From positions 1 to 45,932 of the IMG/VR virus record IMGVR_UViG_3300038701_001348: 45,932 nt of DNA; one strand, written 5' to 3'. A program made the position numbers and the translations under genes. This DNA comes from a virus. The notes beneath the pieces are model-generated. The model was not told the DNA's origin. It did not search any database and saw only the letters and a list, made by a program, of their open reading frames with translations. This document shows positions 8,858 to 17,309 of the stretch, piece after piece (within the stretch, counting starts at the first letter, position 1; each line of letters starts with the position of its first letter).

Positions 8858-9305
8858 ACCTTGAAACTTGTCTCGCGGTATACTGGCTTGCCTCTGTTAT
8901 TTGTTTTTGATACTTTTCAGCCCTGCGTTGATCGGCTTGGCTGTAAAGTTCAACCTGTTTCTTTGTAGCCTTTTCAGGCGTTTTAAGTCTCTTCCACATG
9001 TCGCATTCATTGAGGCAATCAATCAACCAGTCTCCTGGTAATGCAGGAACCGCATCCTTATACAGCTCAAACTGCTCCACCAGCCTATCCGTTGGCCTTA
9101 AAACAGACTCCTTTTTCGCCATAAACATGACGACGTAAGGCTTCTTTCCAACGGGATGAAAGGCATGAAGTTCAAGGTTACGATCAATGTCCAGAATGCG
9201 TTGCTTCAGAGTTTTACTAACGGAGGCAAGCCCCGTGAAAGGCTTGCTTCCATCCGGTATATCTCGTCTGAGGCATATTGATCTATGGCGGCAGCGATTC
9301 ATCAT
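8817..9305 (-). CDS. Virion-operon protein, unknown
   Basis: I chose the ATG at 9305 because it overlaps the TAA of the capsid-adjacent gene (TAATG), like most junctions in this operon; an in-frame codon at 9341 would give 12 more residues inside the upstream gene. The 161 residues begin with a basic stretch (CRHRSICLRRD), contain a VVMFMAKKES strand, a LPGDWLIDCL helix, and finish with a strongly charged helix rich in Gln, Arg and Lys that ends GRKHF. Such a tail suits nucleic acid or protein contact. No family is recognised. Its place after the capsid and decoration genes suggests head completion or an early tail step. Confidence 0.65.
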   Translation of the reverse strand: MMNRCRHRSICLRRDIPDGSKPFTGLASVSKTLKQRILDIDRNLELHAFHPVGKKPYVVMFMAKKESVLRPTDRLVEQFELYKDAVPALPGDWLIDCLNECDMWKRLKTPEKATKKQVELYSQADQRRAEKYQKQITEASQYTARQVSRYVGRGRKHFTLGE

Positions 9306-9808
9306 TATACCTTTACGGGAGAGTCCTCGAAAGCTTCCCATTCAACAAAGACAACGTAGGTACCCGCACCGGCGGAAACCGGGTGGGACATTGTTACCTC
9401 TGTAAAGGGAGGAATTTCCTGGTCAAAGTCAAACTCATAGCGATAACCAGCATCGAGCTCGGCCACTGCATCAAAGTCACCAGCGGCCAGCGGATTGCCA
9501 AGATTGTCATATGCACGATCCGCAGCGATCAAGGCAAGCGGCGTAGCCGTATAAGCATCAGGATCCGCTGTAACGGTACCGTTGCTTACAAGATACCCAA
9601 GATCAAGAGCGATATCGTTAGTGGCAAAGCCCTCAACGACAACAACCGTAACCTTCTTAAGTTTACCCTTGGAAGAGGCTGTTGAAAACACGTGCTGAAG
9701 TAGCGTCCCAGCCGACCCATCAGGATCACTCTTATCAATCACGACGGCACCCGACGACTCGATCCTGCGTCGAGTAGCTAAGCCCATCTGGTCAGTAACA
9801 ATAGGCAT
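9305..9808 (-). CDS. Capsid-adjacent virion protein, possible decoration protein
   Basis: The 167-residue protein is encoded directly downstream of the major capsid gene with a nine-base gap. It is beta-rich with an exposed acidic character, including the strand KKVTVVVVEG near residue 52 and a C-terminal YVVFVEWEAFE strand. There is no signal peptide or membrane helix. Position and fold pattern fit a head decoration or stabilisation protein, but there is no diagnostic motif. Its stop overlaps the next start. Confidence 0.6.
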   Translation of the reverse strand: MPIVTDQMGLATRRRIESSGAVVIDKSDPDGSAGTLLQHVFSTASSKGKLKKVTVVVVEGFATNDIALDLGYLVSNGTVTADPDAYTATPLALIAADRAYDNLGNPLAAGDFDAVAELDAGYRYEFDFDQEIPPFTEVTMSHPVSAGAGTYVVFVEWEAFEDSPVKV

Positions 9809-9817
9809 ACTAATTCC

Positions 9818-11086
9818 TTACGCAGCGTTAGCGGCACCGACGTTCTTGGCAACGATGCAATCCTTCGGATCGGTAATCGCACCCTCGCAGTACTTAAAGA
9901 TGGTCGCTTCGTACGCATCCTCGTTGGAGGAACGCGTAAGAACAGAACCATCACGATCCATCCAGTCCCAATCGCTCATATGGAGCATCTTGAGCCTGCT
10001 GGTATCCAGACCCCAAATGTGGTTGGGCTGGCAATCGCGATCCTTCACAACGGGAATACCCGAGTAATCGAGCATATCCCAGGCACCGTCCATCCTCTCG
10101 AAGCGAGTACCCGACGTGTTGAATCGACGATCGACAAGCAGACTGTTGGCGTATGCGTTGTAGATCTCGAAGGTAGTCATAAAGACATCGAGTTCGCCAT
10201 CACCCTCCTTGTCAACGGTGTCGATCATATCACGGAAGAGGCTATCTCCAAAGGCGGCGTTATTGTGGTCAATCTCGTTAGACTGCCAAAATTCAAAACC
10301 AGAGGTGTCACGATTGATTCCGCCGACATAGACACTGCCAATATTGTCAGGATTGTCGGCATTGACCATATCCTCAAGGCCCCAGGTTTCGAAACCCTGG
10401 TTGCCGAAGCGAACAACAAGGTCATCAGCCGCAACGGACTGTGCGTCAACGCTCGCAGTGCAAGTAACACGCCAGTATGTCGCACCCGAGGCACCCTGAA
10501 CACGGGCCACCGAGCTAATAACAAGAGCGGTGGAGTTACGAGCCGCAAGGCCAGACGGATTGTGGAACTGCAGTCGACGACCCTTCTGCAGGAATCTACC
10601 GTCAAGAGTAGCAAACTGGTTAACGGTAGTCGTAACACTATCAACGGTGTCGTCAGGGGCAATATCAACAGTGCAGAGCGTGCCTGCCTTGCCGCTAAAA
10701 GCCTGACGGTTCTGATCCCTAGCAAGGTCTCGGGTCATACCCTGAACCTCAGCATCGAGCACCTGTGCAAACGCACCATCATTCTCGCGTGATGCCGCGA
10801 TAGAGGGGCCACTAATCTTAATGGCACCGTACTGATACGTCATGTTGTACACAGCATTGTCATAACCCTGCTGCCCCGAGGTCGGAAGCGTACCGCCCTC
10901 GGCACGAGCACCAATACCCTCGTTGCGGCTAACATGCAGGGGAATATATGCCTGCTTACCGCTCGTGTATTCTGAGGTCTTCTCCATGATATGAAGAAGG
11001 AAGTTCTTGTTATTCAGTGTGTCGATGATAGGATCAAGATAATCAATCTTGAGAATGCTATCAATCGTTGTGGTGTCAGCAGACAT
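9818..11086 (-). CDS. Major capsid protein
   Basis: The 422 residues match HK97-fold capsid proteins of podo- and siphoviruses. The N-terminal arm carries DSILKIDYLDP, then NFLLHIMEK and the E-loop-like segment SGKQAYIPLHVSRNEGIGAR. The long spine helix follows (DGAFAQVLDAEVQGMTRDLA, about residues 106-125). Later come P-domain and A-domain strands, including a VFMTTFEIYNAY helix. It is preceded by scaffold and portal genes, the standard head module order. No separate protease gene is seen, so maturation cleavage is not evident. The ATG has an AAGGAG site upstream. Confidence 0.92.
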   Translation of the reverse strand: MSADTTTIDSILKIDYLDPIIDTLNNKNFLLHIMEKTSEYTSGKQAYIPLHVSRNEGIGARAEGGTLPTSGQQGYDNAVYNMTYQYGAIKISGPSIAASRENDGAFAQVLDAEVQGMTRDLARDQNRQAFSGKAGTLCTVDIAPDDTVDSVTTTVNQFATLDGRFLQKGRRLQFHNPSGLAARNSTALVISSVARVQGASGATYWRVTCTASVDAQSVAADDLVVRFGNQGFETWGLEDMVNADNPDNIGSVYVGGINRDTSGFEFWQSNEIDHNNAAFGDSLFRDMIDTVDKEGDGELDVFMTTFEIYNAYANSLLVDRRFNTSGTRFERMDGAWDMLDYSGIPVVKDRDCQPNHIWGLDTSRLKMLHMSDWDWMDRDGSVLTRSSNEDAYEATIFKYCEGAITDPKDCIVAKNVGAANAA

Positions 11087-11100
11087 TTACAAGTTTCTCC

Positions 11101-11841
11101 TTAAACGAAACCAGATTTCTTCGCAGTGTTACCCTGCGATCGTTGTTCACGTGCCGCCGCGAGACGCTCGCGAGTACGCTTCTTCAAATTACCGGACTTG
11201 AGATCCTTCATTGTCGCGGGCTCAATCTCGTCAGCGGCAGGGCCTGTTCCTTCGCCCATTCCGCTTACGCCCCGCGTTTCCTTAGCAGTTTTCTTTTTCT
11301 GCTCAATGTATTCCCTGTTTGCCTGGGTCTTACCCTCAGTGATGTTACTAATGGCTTCTTCAACGAGCTTGTCGATGGGCTTGTTAACGCCACGATAACG
11401 CTCGGCGATAACATGGTCCTGAATCATGCCGGAGAGCTTTTTGTTCTCCGCAATATTTTCATACCTGTTAATCGCCTCGCTAAGTTCTTGAGAAAGCTTT
11501 TCTTGCTTGCGTTCAAGGGCGGCATTACGCTCCTTGTTCGCCTGCTCCTGCTTCATTCTTTCGATCTTGGCGTCAACCTCCTCAACGGTAAGCTCCTTCT
11601 TCTCCTTTTCCTTTTCAGGCTCCTTCTTTTCGGTTTCCTGCTTAACGGTTGAGTAATCGGCCTTAAGCTTTTCCTCAACATAACTATTAAGCTCTGCTTC
11701 GCTCAACGCAATCTTTCTTCCGTCAGGAAGATTCTTGACGATCGTGCGAGGGTTGCCGTTATCATCGTAACCTCCCGGCGGATCCTCATTCTTTCTTGTG
11801 GGATCGTCAGGAATGTTCTTGTTTTCGGCGGACTGATTCAT
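11101..11841 (-). CDS. Capsid scaffolding protein
   Basis: This 246-residue protein is very charged and predicted to be almost wholly helical. The N-terminus is disordered and Pro- and Asn-rich. The centre (about 75-150) is a long Lys-, Glu- and Gln-rich coiled coil (KEPEKEKEKKELTVEEVDAK). The C-terminus is basic with many Arg and Lys (RTRERLAAAREQR). That composition, and its place between portal and major capsid genes, is typical of scaffold proteins, which bind capsid through a basic C-terminal helix and leave the head before packaging. The ATG follows an AAGGA site. Confidence 0.85.
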   Translation of the reverse strand: MNQSAENKNIPDDPTRKNEDPPGGYDDNGNPRTIVKNLPDGRKIALSEAELNSYVEEKLKADYSTVKQETEKKEPEKEKEKKELTVEEVDAKIERMKQEQANKERNAALERKQEKLSQELSEAINRYENIAENKKLSGMIQDHVIAERYRGVNKPIDKLVEEAISNITEGKTQANREYIEQKKKTAKETRGVSGMGEGTGPAADEIEPATMKDLKSGNLKKRTRERLAAAREQRSQGNTAKKSGFV

Positions 11842-11849
11842 GTTATTCC

Positions 11850-11984
11850 TTAGTACTTGCGGGTGGGCTTGTCAGTCTTATTACACATGCCCTTACTGGT
11901 CTTAACCGGCTTGGACTTGGGCTTGTTGACGCTGATTTCCGAGTTGTGGCCGCTGTTGTTGCGGCCTCTGTCGCCCTTCTTCAT
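11850..11984 (-). CDS. Small basic protein nested at the portal 3' end (44 aa)
   Basis: An ATG at 11984 begins a 44-residue frame shifted relative to the portal, overlapping its last 83 bases and running on into the gap before the scaffold gene. A GAAGGG site lies just upstream. The product is Lys- and Arg-rich (starts MKKGDRGRNN, ends KPTRKY) with one Cys and no hydrophobic segment. Without this frame the gap between portal and scaffold would be empty. It is a plausible short virion or DNA-binding protein. The evidence is ORF position and composition only. Confidence 0.5.
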   Translation of the reverse strand: MKKGDRGRNNSGHNSEISVNKPKSKPVKTSKGMCNKTDKPTRKY

Positions 11985-14010
11985 TTGGCATCCCTTCGTT
12001 AGCTAAAGGGTTCTGTCGTGCCGCAACCGCTGCAGCAGCTCGAACCATAATCTCAGGTTTCACAAGCTCCATTGCCTGTGTTTGTTCGTGTTGCTCAAGG
12101 TGATTCATGAACAACGCTTTATCCTCAATCTCCATCCTGTCGAATCGAGCTGAGTTCATAAACTTCTTCAGCTCCTCAATGTGGACCTCATGATCGTGCC
12201 ATGTTTCAACACGAGGAGTAATTCCCTCGGACATCTGCCGGATCTCTTCCCATTGACGTGCTCTATGCACGCGGGAATCATCCATATGATCCTTTGCACT
12301 GCCAATATTTAGCAGCTTAAGGACGAGACGCTTATCCTTGGGGTCTTCTCTAGGATTAAAGATCCCGTCTTGAACAAGACCCTTTATCATCTCCTGCTGA
12401 GCAATACGGTTGTTAGGCATTCCAGAAACCGTACGCACTCTTACGTCGAGATAATCCACTCCGGGCAAGGTATTAGCTGTACCAAGAAGATCAGAACCCG
12501 TATAGGTAAACATTGCCAACTCATCATTAGAGCCTACTGCCTTGGCAAGACGCTCCTCGGTGATAAATTGTGCAGCAAGAGCGAGATTCTGACGTCCCAC
12601 TTCTTCGATGCTCAGCTGGAAGGCTTCCATTACGGGGCGGAATCGAGTCTCATCTGACTCAAGCAGAGCCATAATACCCTGTGAACCACGTAGCTGTCCC
12701 GTTGCCTGACCCTGAGATACCTCGTGAATACCCGCAATATCCTCCATATCCCTGCGATCATCGTCGAGCATTCGCTCGATGTACGAAGGCATGGGCGACG
12801 CCTGCATTGTCTCGGGTGCAAATCCCGGATTGTAGTGTACCTTCTCACCCGGTTCACTGGTTAATGCAGTGTTAGAGATGCCAGAACCCCGAGGAACCAG
12901 GAGTTTGGGGTTGCCAAGGAGGTTTCTGTTCTCAATCAGCTGACTCTTAGTACGGTTAAGCGACTGCTGCAGGGGTATAAGGTGCTCAAGAGACGACGCA
13001 CCCCATACTCTCCCGGGAACAGGGATCTCCTTCAGGTGTACATAGGGCAGCTTACGGTGCATGTAGGGGTGCTTTCCTGCGTGAAGCACCTCTTCGCCTG
13101 CAATCACCCCGAAGAATCCATGCTTTAGCCTCCCGCGGGCAAAGGGCTTTACCCAAAGCTCGTGAACGACGACCATATCTCCTTGCTCGTCGCCTCGATT
13201 ACCCCCAAAGGATAGGGGGTTAGTGCGTCTACCCTGCCCGGCGGGAAGCATTTTCTTAAGCTGCTCACCAAAGAAGCTATAGTTGGTCTGGCTTGACGTT
13301 GAACCCTTGCGGATCTTGTCAATGTTAACGCCGTCCCACTTTTCCTTGAGCTCCTCAACGTGAACGAGTCGGGACTCCATCGCCCATCTTGCATCCATGA
13401 AGTCTGAACAGTTGGGATCAATAAGTAAATCGAACCCTGAGACAACATGGGCCTCAATCTCGCCGATGGCAAGATCCTCATCGTACTCGAAGCCTATTTC
13501 ATCGTCGGGATTGGCCGACTGAAAGACCGGAGGGCCCCCGTCGGGATTCCAAACTTGCTTGATAAAAGCATTGCCAGTGGTGCAAACCCACCAGAGAGCC
13601 TGCATATATTTACGACGCATCTGCATCGTGTACCAATTGCTTGAAAGTACTTGGTTAGAGATCTCTGCCGTGAGTATATCGACAGAATCGTTGGTAGCAG
13701 GCAACACATCCCATACGGGAGGGTTGCCGTGCAGCTTCGCTGCAATTGTTCGGGCAAAGGGCATCAGATGATTTGTGGTCATCCGAGCCCGATAAGACGG
13801 TGCTGGAAGCTCACGCAGATTGTTGGCAAACTGGTCCCAGAAAAGATACTGGTGGCCATTGTACCAAGCAATATTCTGATACCACTGACGCTCAAGATAG
13901 TGCTTAAGTGAATCACGCAATCGCCATGCACCTTGCACGGCGGAGGCGATGCTGTCACTTTTATCAAAGTCAGCAGCTAGCAAGCTTGTGAATGCACGTC
14001 TACGTTTCAA
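11902..14010 (-). CDS. Portal protein
   Basis: The 702 residues have the layout of large podovirus portals. The N-terminus begins MKRRRAFTS, followed by the helical clip-like region with WYQNIAWYNGHQY, the wing strands near the TTNHLMPFARTIAAKL stretch (about 80-95), and a long C-terminal helix that ends Gln-rich. The gene starts at TTG (14010), overlapping the upstream TGA as TTGA, with an AGGAG site eight bases away. Portals form the dodecameric DNA channel at one vertex and nucleate the head. The Gln-rich C-terminus is coded over the small basic ORF. Confidence 0.9.
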   Translation of the reverse strand: MKRRRAFTSLLAADFDKSDSIASAVQGAWRLRDSLKHYLERQWYQNIAWYNGHQYLFWDQFANNLRELPAPSYRARMTTNHLMPFARTIAAKLHGNPPVWDVLPATNDSVDILTAEISNQVLSSNWYTMQMRRKYMQALWWVCTTGNAFIKQVWNPDGGPPVFQSANPDDEIGFEYDEDLAIGEIEAHVVSGFDLLIDPNCSDFMDARWAMESRLVHVEELKEKWDGVNIDKIRKGSTSSQTNYSFFGEQLKKMLPAGQGRRTNPLSFGGNRGDEQGDMVVVHELWVKPFARGRLKHGFFGVIAGEEVLHAGKHPYMHRKLPYVHLKEIPVPGRVWGASSLEHLIPLQQSLNRTKSQLIENRNLLGNPKLLVPRGSGISNTALTSEPGEKVHYNPGFAPETMQASPMPSYIERMLDDDRRDMEDIAGIHEVSQGQATGQLRGSQGIMALLESDETRFRPVMEAFQLSIEEVGRQNLALAAQFITEERLAKAVGSNDELAMFTYTGSDLLGTANTLPGVDYLDVRVRTVSGMPNNRIAQQEMIKGLVQDGIFNPREDPKDKRLVLKLLNIGSAKDHMDDSRVHRARQWEEIRQMSEGITPRVETWHDHEVHIEELKKFMNSARFDRMEIEDKALFMNHLEQHEQTQAMELVKPEIMVRAAAAVAARQNPLANEGMPNEEGRQRPQQQRPQLGNQRQQAQVQAG

Positions 14011-14345
14011 TCTCGTGGCTCCTGTTGGGCCATTTTCTGAGCGAGGGCCTCGTTGTCTTGCCGTCTAAGATCCTCTAGGAATGCTTCATTTTCGTCGTTA
14101 TTTGTGGGGTACTGAACGTCAGCCCCCGCGTAGTGGTCGAGGTTGGGAATAAACTGGTCTGATTGCTCAAGCTCGATTTGTTTGGTCTGAGTAAGGAACA
14201 CGATCTGCCCCTTATACACCTCAATGAGGTGCTCCAGATTGATCAAACTTTTCTTGTGTGAACCCAGATGGACCCAGAAAAGAAAAGTACCGAACAGCAA
14301 TCCCGTAAAGAAACCAGCTAACAGTATAAGCAGCGGATCATTCAT
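14007..14345 (-). CDS. Single-pass membrane protein, lysis-module candidate
   Basis: The 112 residues start with one strong membrane helix (residues about 3-27: LLILLAGFFTGLLFGTFLFW) followed by a basic HKKS boundary and a cytoplasmic or periplasmic helical tail rich in Glu and Gln. It is encoded next to a lipoprotein and another membrane-anchored coiled-coil protein upstream of the portal, an area that looks like a lysis module. It could be a pinholin-like or spanin-like protein, or an unrelated membrane anchor. No specific family is recognised. The stop overlaps the portal's TTG start. Confidence 0.55.
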   Translation of the reverse strand: MNDPLLILLAGFFTGLLFGTFLFWVHLGSHKKSLINLEHLIEVYKGQIVFLTQTKQIELEQSDQFIPNLDHYAGADVQYPTNNDENEAFLEDLRRQDNEALAQKMAQQEPRD

Positions 14346-14361
14346 GAGTAACTATAGCCCC

Positions 14362-14790
14362 TCAGGTAGAAGGAACAAAGTATACGCGGACGGCCCTGAG
14401 CAAAACTCCGATGACGTTTCGGATTGCCCGAGCTTGAGCCGCACTGAGATTCAACTTAACCTGCACCGCGTCGTTGTGGAGTTGTGCCTGCAGGTGCTGT
14501 AGCCCCTTCTCAAACTCGTCCGTACCCGTAAAGTTCTTAACGAAGGCTTCAGTGCGTTCGGCACCAACCGCAAGGAGGGACTCAATGTTGTCTCGACTCA
14601 TACTCGTAAGCTTGTCAATCTCATCAGCAGCGACCTTGATATACTCCTTGATGTTGAAGTGGGGCGGATCCTGGGGCTCCTTAGCCTCGGGCTCCTTAGC
14701 CTCAGGCTCCTTAGCCTCGGGCTCCTTAGCCTCGGGCTCCTTAGCCTCGGCTTGGGTGTCAGACTTCTTGGGTGTAAGATCAAAATTCAT
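14362..14790 (-). CDS. Protein with five AKEPE repeats and a helical C-terminal half
   Basis: The 142 residues begin with a polar leader, then about five tandem copies of the five-residue unit EAKEP (about residues 15-38), then a PPHFNIKEY boundary and a helix-rich C-terminal half (EIDKLTSMSRDNIES; later RAIRNVIGVLLRAVRVYF). The Glu-, Lys- and Pro-repeat resembles rigid spacer arms of periplasmic proteins. The C-terminal amphipathic helix could lie on a membrane. The start overlaps the upstream stop (TAATG). No family is recognised. It belongs to the membrane-related block between terminase and portal. Confidence 0.65.
   Translation of the reverse strand: MNFDLTPKKSDTQAEAKEPEAKEPEAKEPEAKEPEAKEPQDPPHFNIKEYIKVAADEIDKLTSMSRDNIESLLAVGAERTEAFVKNFTGTDEFEKGLQHLQAQLHNDAVQVKLNLSAAQARAIRNVIGVLLRAVRVYFVPST
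14675..14749. repeat. Five tandem 15-bp units in the EPEAK-repeat gene
   Basis: Five copies of a 15-bp unit (ggctccttagcctcg on the plus strand) lie head to tail. One copy differs by a single base. They encode the EAKEP repeats of the minus-strand gene. The unit is a multiple of three, so copy number can change without breaking the frame. Confidence 0.9.
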
Positions 14791-15098
14791 TACTTGTCCT
14801 CGCTGCTGTAATTGATCATGGTGTCAATCGTCTCTTCGTGCTCATTCAGTGTTTCAAGGTAGAACTCAGCCTGCTCTTCGGACAGCGTGCTAATACCATG
14901 TGAGGTGCGAAACTCCTCAACCGTCATATCGCCGTCAGCAGTCTGAATGGCCAAACCGTTTTCAGCCAATTCTCGTGCCTGAGGCCAGGAATCGTTGAGT
15001 GCTTTGCCACTATCCTGGATAAGGCTATCGCAGCCACAACCGCTAAGAGCTATGCTGATCGTGCAAAACCCGAATGTCGTTAAGAATCTCTTTTTCAT
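14790..15098 (-). CDS. Lipoprotein, candidate outer-membrane spanin
   Basis: The 102 residues have a lipoprotein signal: basic MKKR, a hydrophobic stretch, and the lipobox LSGC with the lipidated Cys at residue 21. The mature part is short, acidic and polar. The gene overlaps the end of the membrane-anchored coiled-coil gene upstream by 56 bp in another frame, the overlapped arrangement of Rz/Rz1 spanin pairs. Outer-membrane spanins fuse inner and outer membranes at lysis of Gram-negative hosts. It is long for a classical Rz1 and not Pro-rich, so the role is inferred. AAGGAG lies ten bases before the ATG. Confidence 0.65.
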   Translation of the reverse strand: MKKRFLTTFGFCTISIALSGCGCDSLIQDSGKALNDSWPQARELAENGLAIQTADGDMTVEEFRTSHGISTLSEEQAEFYLETLNEHEETIDTMINYSSEDK

Positions 15099-15321
15099 TT
15101 TCTTGCATCTCCTTGAGATTGCTTGCGAGAAGAACCAATGTGTCTGCCGTAGCTTTCATAACCACGGCTGTTTCCTTTGCCTGCAATGCGAATTCCTGAT
15201 TTAACTTATAGTCAACCCTCGATTTTTCAAGCTGCGGTTTGACAACGAGTTGCCAAATCACTAGAACGGATACAAGGCCAAAACCAACGGGCCCATACTC
15301 TGTCATTATCGTGTCAATCAA
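15043..15321 (-). CDS. Inner-membrane coiled-coil protein, candidate inner spanin
   Basis: A TTG at 15321, with GGGAGG nine bases upstream and TTGA-type overlap with the previous stop, begins this 92-residue protein; an ATG at 15306 is an alternative. A single membrane helix (about residues 9-27: YGPVGFGLVSVLVIWQLVV) is followed by a heptad-rich soluble domain with many Lys, Glu and Leu, typical of inner-membrane spanins. The downstream lipoprotein gene starts inside its 3' end. A small BhlA-type holin has a similar look, so holin is the main alternative. Confidence 0.6.
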   Translation of the reverse strand: MIDTIMTEYGPVGFGLVSVLVIWQLVVKPQLEKSRVDYKLNQEFALQAKETAVVMKATADTLVLLASNLKEMQENEKEILNDIRVLHDQHSS

Positions 15322-15676
15322 TTACCCTGACCTCCCGGGTCTTATCCTTCCAGAGGTTTGTGGGGTACTGCGGATTGCTGTGGTCAATAACATACAGCGT
15401 ACCGAGAGTTTGCGGAAGGAGAGCCTGTGTGGTATAACTGCAAGTGCCATTAATCACGAGCACATTGGTAAAACCAGCAAGCTCAAACTGAATGGCGTCG
15501 ACGTCAAAGCTAGGGGCACTGTTATTGAACGGAAACACGACTAGGAATAGTCTGTCTTTATTGTCCAAAAGTAGTGGCCGTATTTTGTCTAACGTACCCC
15601 TGGTAAGCTTGCCAGGAACAATTACGTCACACAATTCCGACGTACGTACTGATGGTGCCTTTGGTTCTGAGATCAT
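15314..15676 (-). CDS. Protein of unknown function downstream of the terminase
   Basis: I chose the ATG at 15676 because a GAAAGG site lies about eight bases before it; an in-frame upstream start at 15709 has none. The 120 residues have alternating strands and helices (LFLVVFPFN, then TNVLVINGTCSY, then GTLYVIDHSNPQ), which look like a small alpha/beta fold. No catalytic motif is recognised. It overlaps the terminase 3' end by 50 bp and is followed by the spanin-like pair. Confidence 0.6.
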   Translation of the reverse strand: MISEPKAPSVRTSELCDVIVPGKLTRGTLDKIRPLLLDNKDRLFLVVFPFNNSAPSFDVDAIQFELAGFTNVLVINGTCSYTTQALLPQTLGTLYVIDHSNPQYPTNLWKDKTREVRVID

Positions 15677-17309
15677 GGGCGTGCCTTTCAAGCTGATCTG
15701 CCATTGCATGAGTGCGTGAGAGTGTTACGTTATGGTTATTCATGTTTGCCCTGCGGTGAGGCTGCTCGCCTGAGAATATAGCCATCCCAAACATACAGAT
15801 ATATCTCCATATGTCCATCAGATGGTCTTCTTTGCGGACGGGTTCGGCCTTTGTTTCATTTGAGTTCGGGCCGCTGGTGTCCCTCTTGTAGCGATACTTA
15901 CGCCGTTCGCGGAAGAAGTTAAGTAGATTATGATCGACCTGAATGTGAGGCCGCCCGGTATTAGGGTTAATGCTGAGCAGTTTATTCACAGCCTGAATAC
16001 CCGATTGTATGTCATTATTGGCCGGACCACAAGGAGTGTCATAGAATGCGGCAAGCTGCTCCGCGACGCCCATCTGTCCCGCGTCGGACTTGCGAAAAGC
16101 CGCGGGATCAATTAGCCTGAGATAGAACTTCTCAGGGTTTTCTAAAAGGGGTCGTCTAGCATATACAGTAGACACGAGGGCGTTGTCTTCTCCGGGAAAT
16201 GAAGCCGCCGGGACGAGCTCATATCCCTCCGACTCCGCCATTGTCTCGGCCACCTTGTGCAGAGGGGTTTGCTCGAAGTAGTGTTCCCTGTAAAAGTAAA
16301 TCGTATGGTTGTAGGGGTCAATGGCACCATAGAGTACAGCATGAACTCTCCAACCGGGGTCGTTACCAGATATGAGGAGGAAGTCATCCGGAAAACCGTC
16401 AGGGAATTCTTTTTCAAAGTCGAAGATATGGGAAGAATTAAAGTCCGGATATGTAAGGCCGAAGGATCGGCGTGACTTTCCTTCAACACGTACGGCATAT
16501 TCCTCCGAAGTAAGACCCGCATAGATTTCATCCTTTGCTGCTTGAGGCAGGTGCTTAGAAGAGGCACTGTTTAGCTGAACAAGGCATACCGTAGGGTCGC
16601 CCTCATTGGCTCGATCCTCAAGATTCATTAACCACTCTTCAGAGCGAACCATCGTGGCCGAAACCGCAAGACGTCCGTCGTTATCGAGCAGCCGCATCTG
16701 CAGCTCTTGAAAGATACTTTCCGGGATCTCTTCGTCGATAATCGCAAGATCAACCGCCGCAGCCTGCATCTTCTTACGGGCTTGCTCACCGCCATCGCCG
16801 GAGATAAACCATATCTTGCTTATGTGCTCGGCTGAGTTACCAGCATGGGCTCCGTTTGGCGTATGGGACGCGTAAATATCAAGGTAGCTGGGTAACGGGA
16901 CACTAGCACCAGGAATCTTGGGTCCCTCTTTAGCTATCCATTTTGGGTCAACAAACTTCATTCCACCCTCGTTAGGGTGAAGGTGTCTGTATATACCCTG
17001 ATAGAGCGTGCGGTACTCGGCTGAGATTACATAGATCACCTTGGGGCCAGGAGGAATGATTTGAAAACGGTGACAACCGCGTGCCCACGCCGCCGCTTCG
17101 TAGGCCGTCATAACTGACTTACCAGCACGGTTGCCACCAAAGCCGATGCGATACCTTGCAGCCGAGGAATGGAACCTCATCTGATCTCGGTCAGGCGTCG
17201 CATCGGGGGTGTATAAGTTAATCGGAAGCGTAGCACGCCGCTGCTTCTCAAGCAACAGCTTTGCCTTTGTTTCCTGAAACTGTCTTCTAAGTTCTTGGGC
17301 TTCGGTCAC
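15627..17309 (-). CDS. terL: Terminase large subunit (DNA packaging ATPase and nuclease)
   Basis: The GTG at 17309 has an AGGAG site six bases upstream and gives 560 residues; an upstream ATG at 17393 would overlap the previous gene by 107 bp. The N-terminal ATPase has a Walker A motif GGNRAGKS (about residues 58-65) and a Walker B pattern VDLAIIDEEIP with the acidic pair. The C-terminal half carries the RNase H-like nuclease region, including VYDP-like strands and the ISGNDPGWRVHAVLYG stretch that begins the nuclease with a key Asp. It motors DNA into the prohead and cuts it. Gene order with portal, scaffold and capsid is standard. Confidence 0.93.
   Translation of the reverse strand: MTEAQELRRQFQETKAKLLLEKQRRATLPINLYTPDATPDRDQMRFHSSAARYRIGFGGNRAGKSVMTAYEAAAWARGCHRFQIIPPGPKVIYVISAEYRTLYQGIYRHLHPNEGGMKFVDPKWIAKEGPKIPGASVPLPSYLDIYASHTPNGAHAGNSAEHISKIWFISGDGGEQARKKMQAAAVDLAIIDEEIPESIFQELQMRLLDNDGRLAVSATMVRSEEWLMNLEDRANEGDPTVCLVQLNSASSKHLPQAAKDEIYAGLTSEEYAVRVEGKSRRSFGLTYPDFNSSHIFDFEKEFPDGFPDDFLLISGNDPGWRVHAVLYGAIDPYNHTIYFYREHYFEQTPLHKVAETMAESEGYELVPAASFPGEDNALVSTVYARRPLLENPEKFYLRLIDPAAFRKSDAGQMGVAEQLAAFYDTPCGPANNDIQSGIQAVNKLLSINPNTGRPHIQVDHNLLNFFRERRKYRYKRDTSGPNSNETKAEPVRKEDHLMDIWRYICMFGMAIFSGEQPHRRANMNNHNVTLSRTHAMADQLERHAHDLRTKGTISTYVGIV

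Noticed and set aside
9980-10792. Plus-strand 270-residue ORF in the major capsid gene
   Set aside because: Antisense shadow of a clear capsid gene, without a ribosome site.
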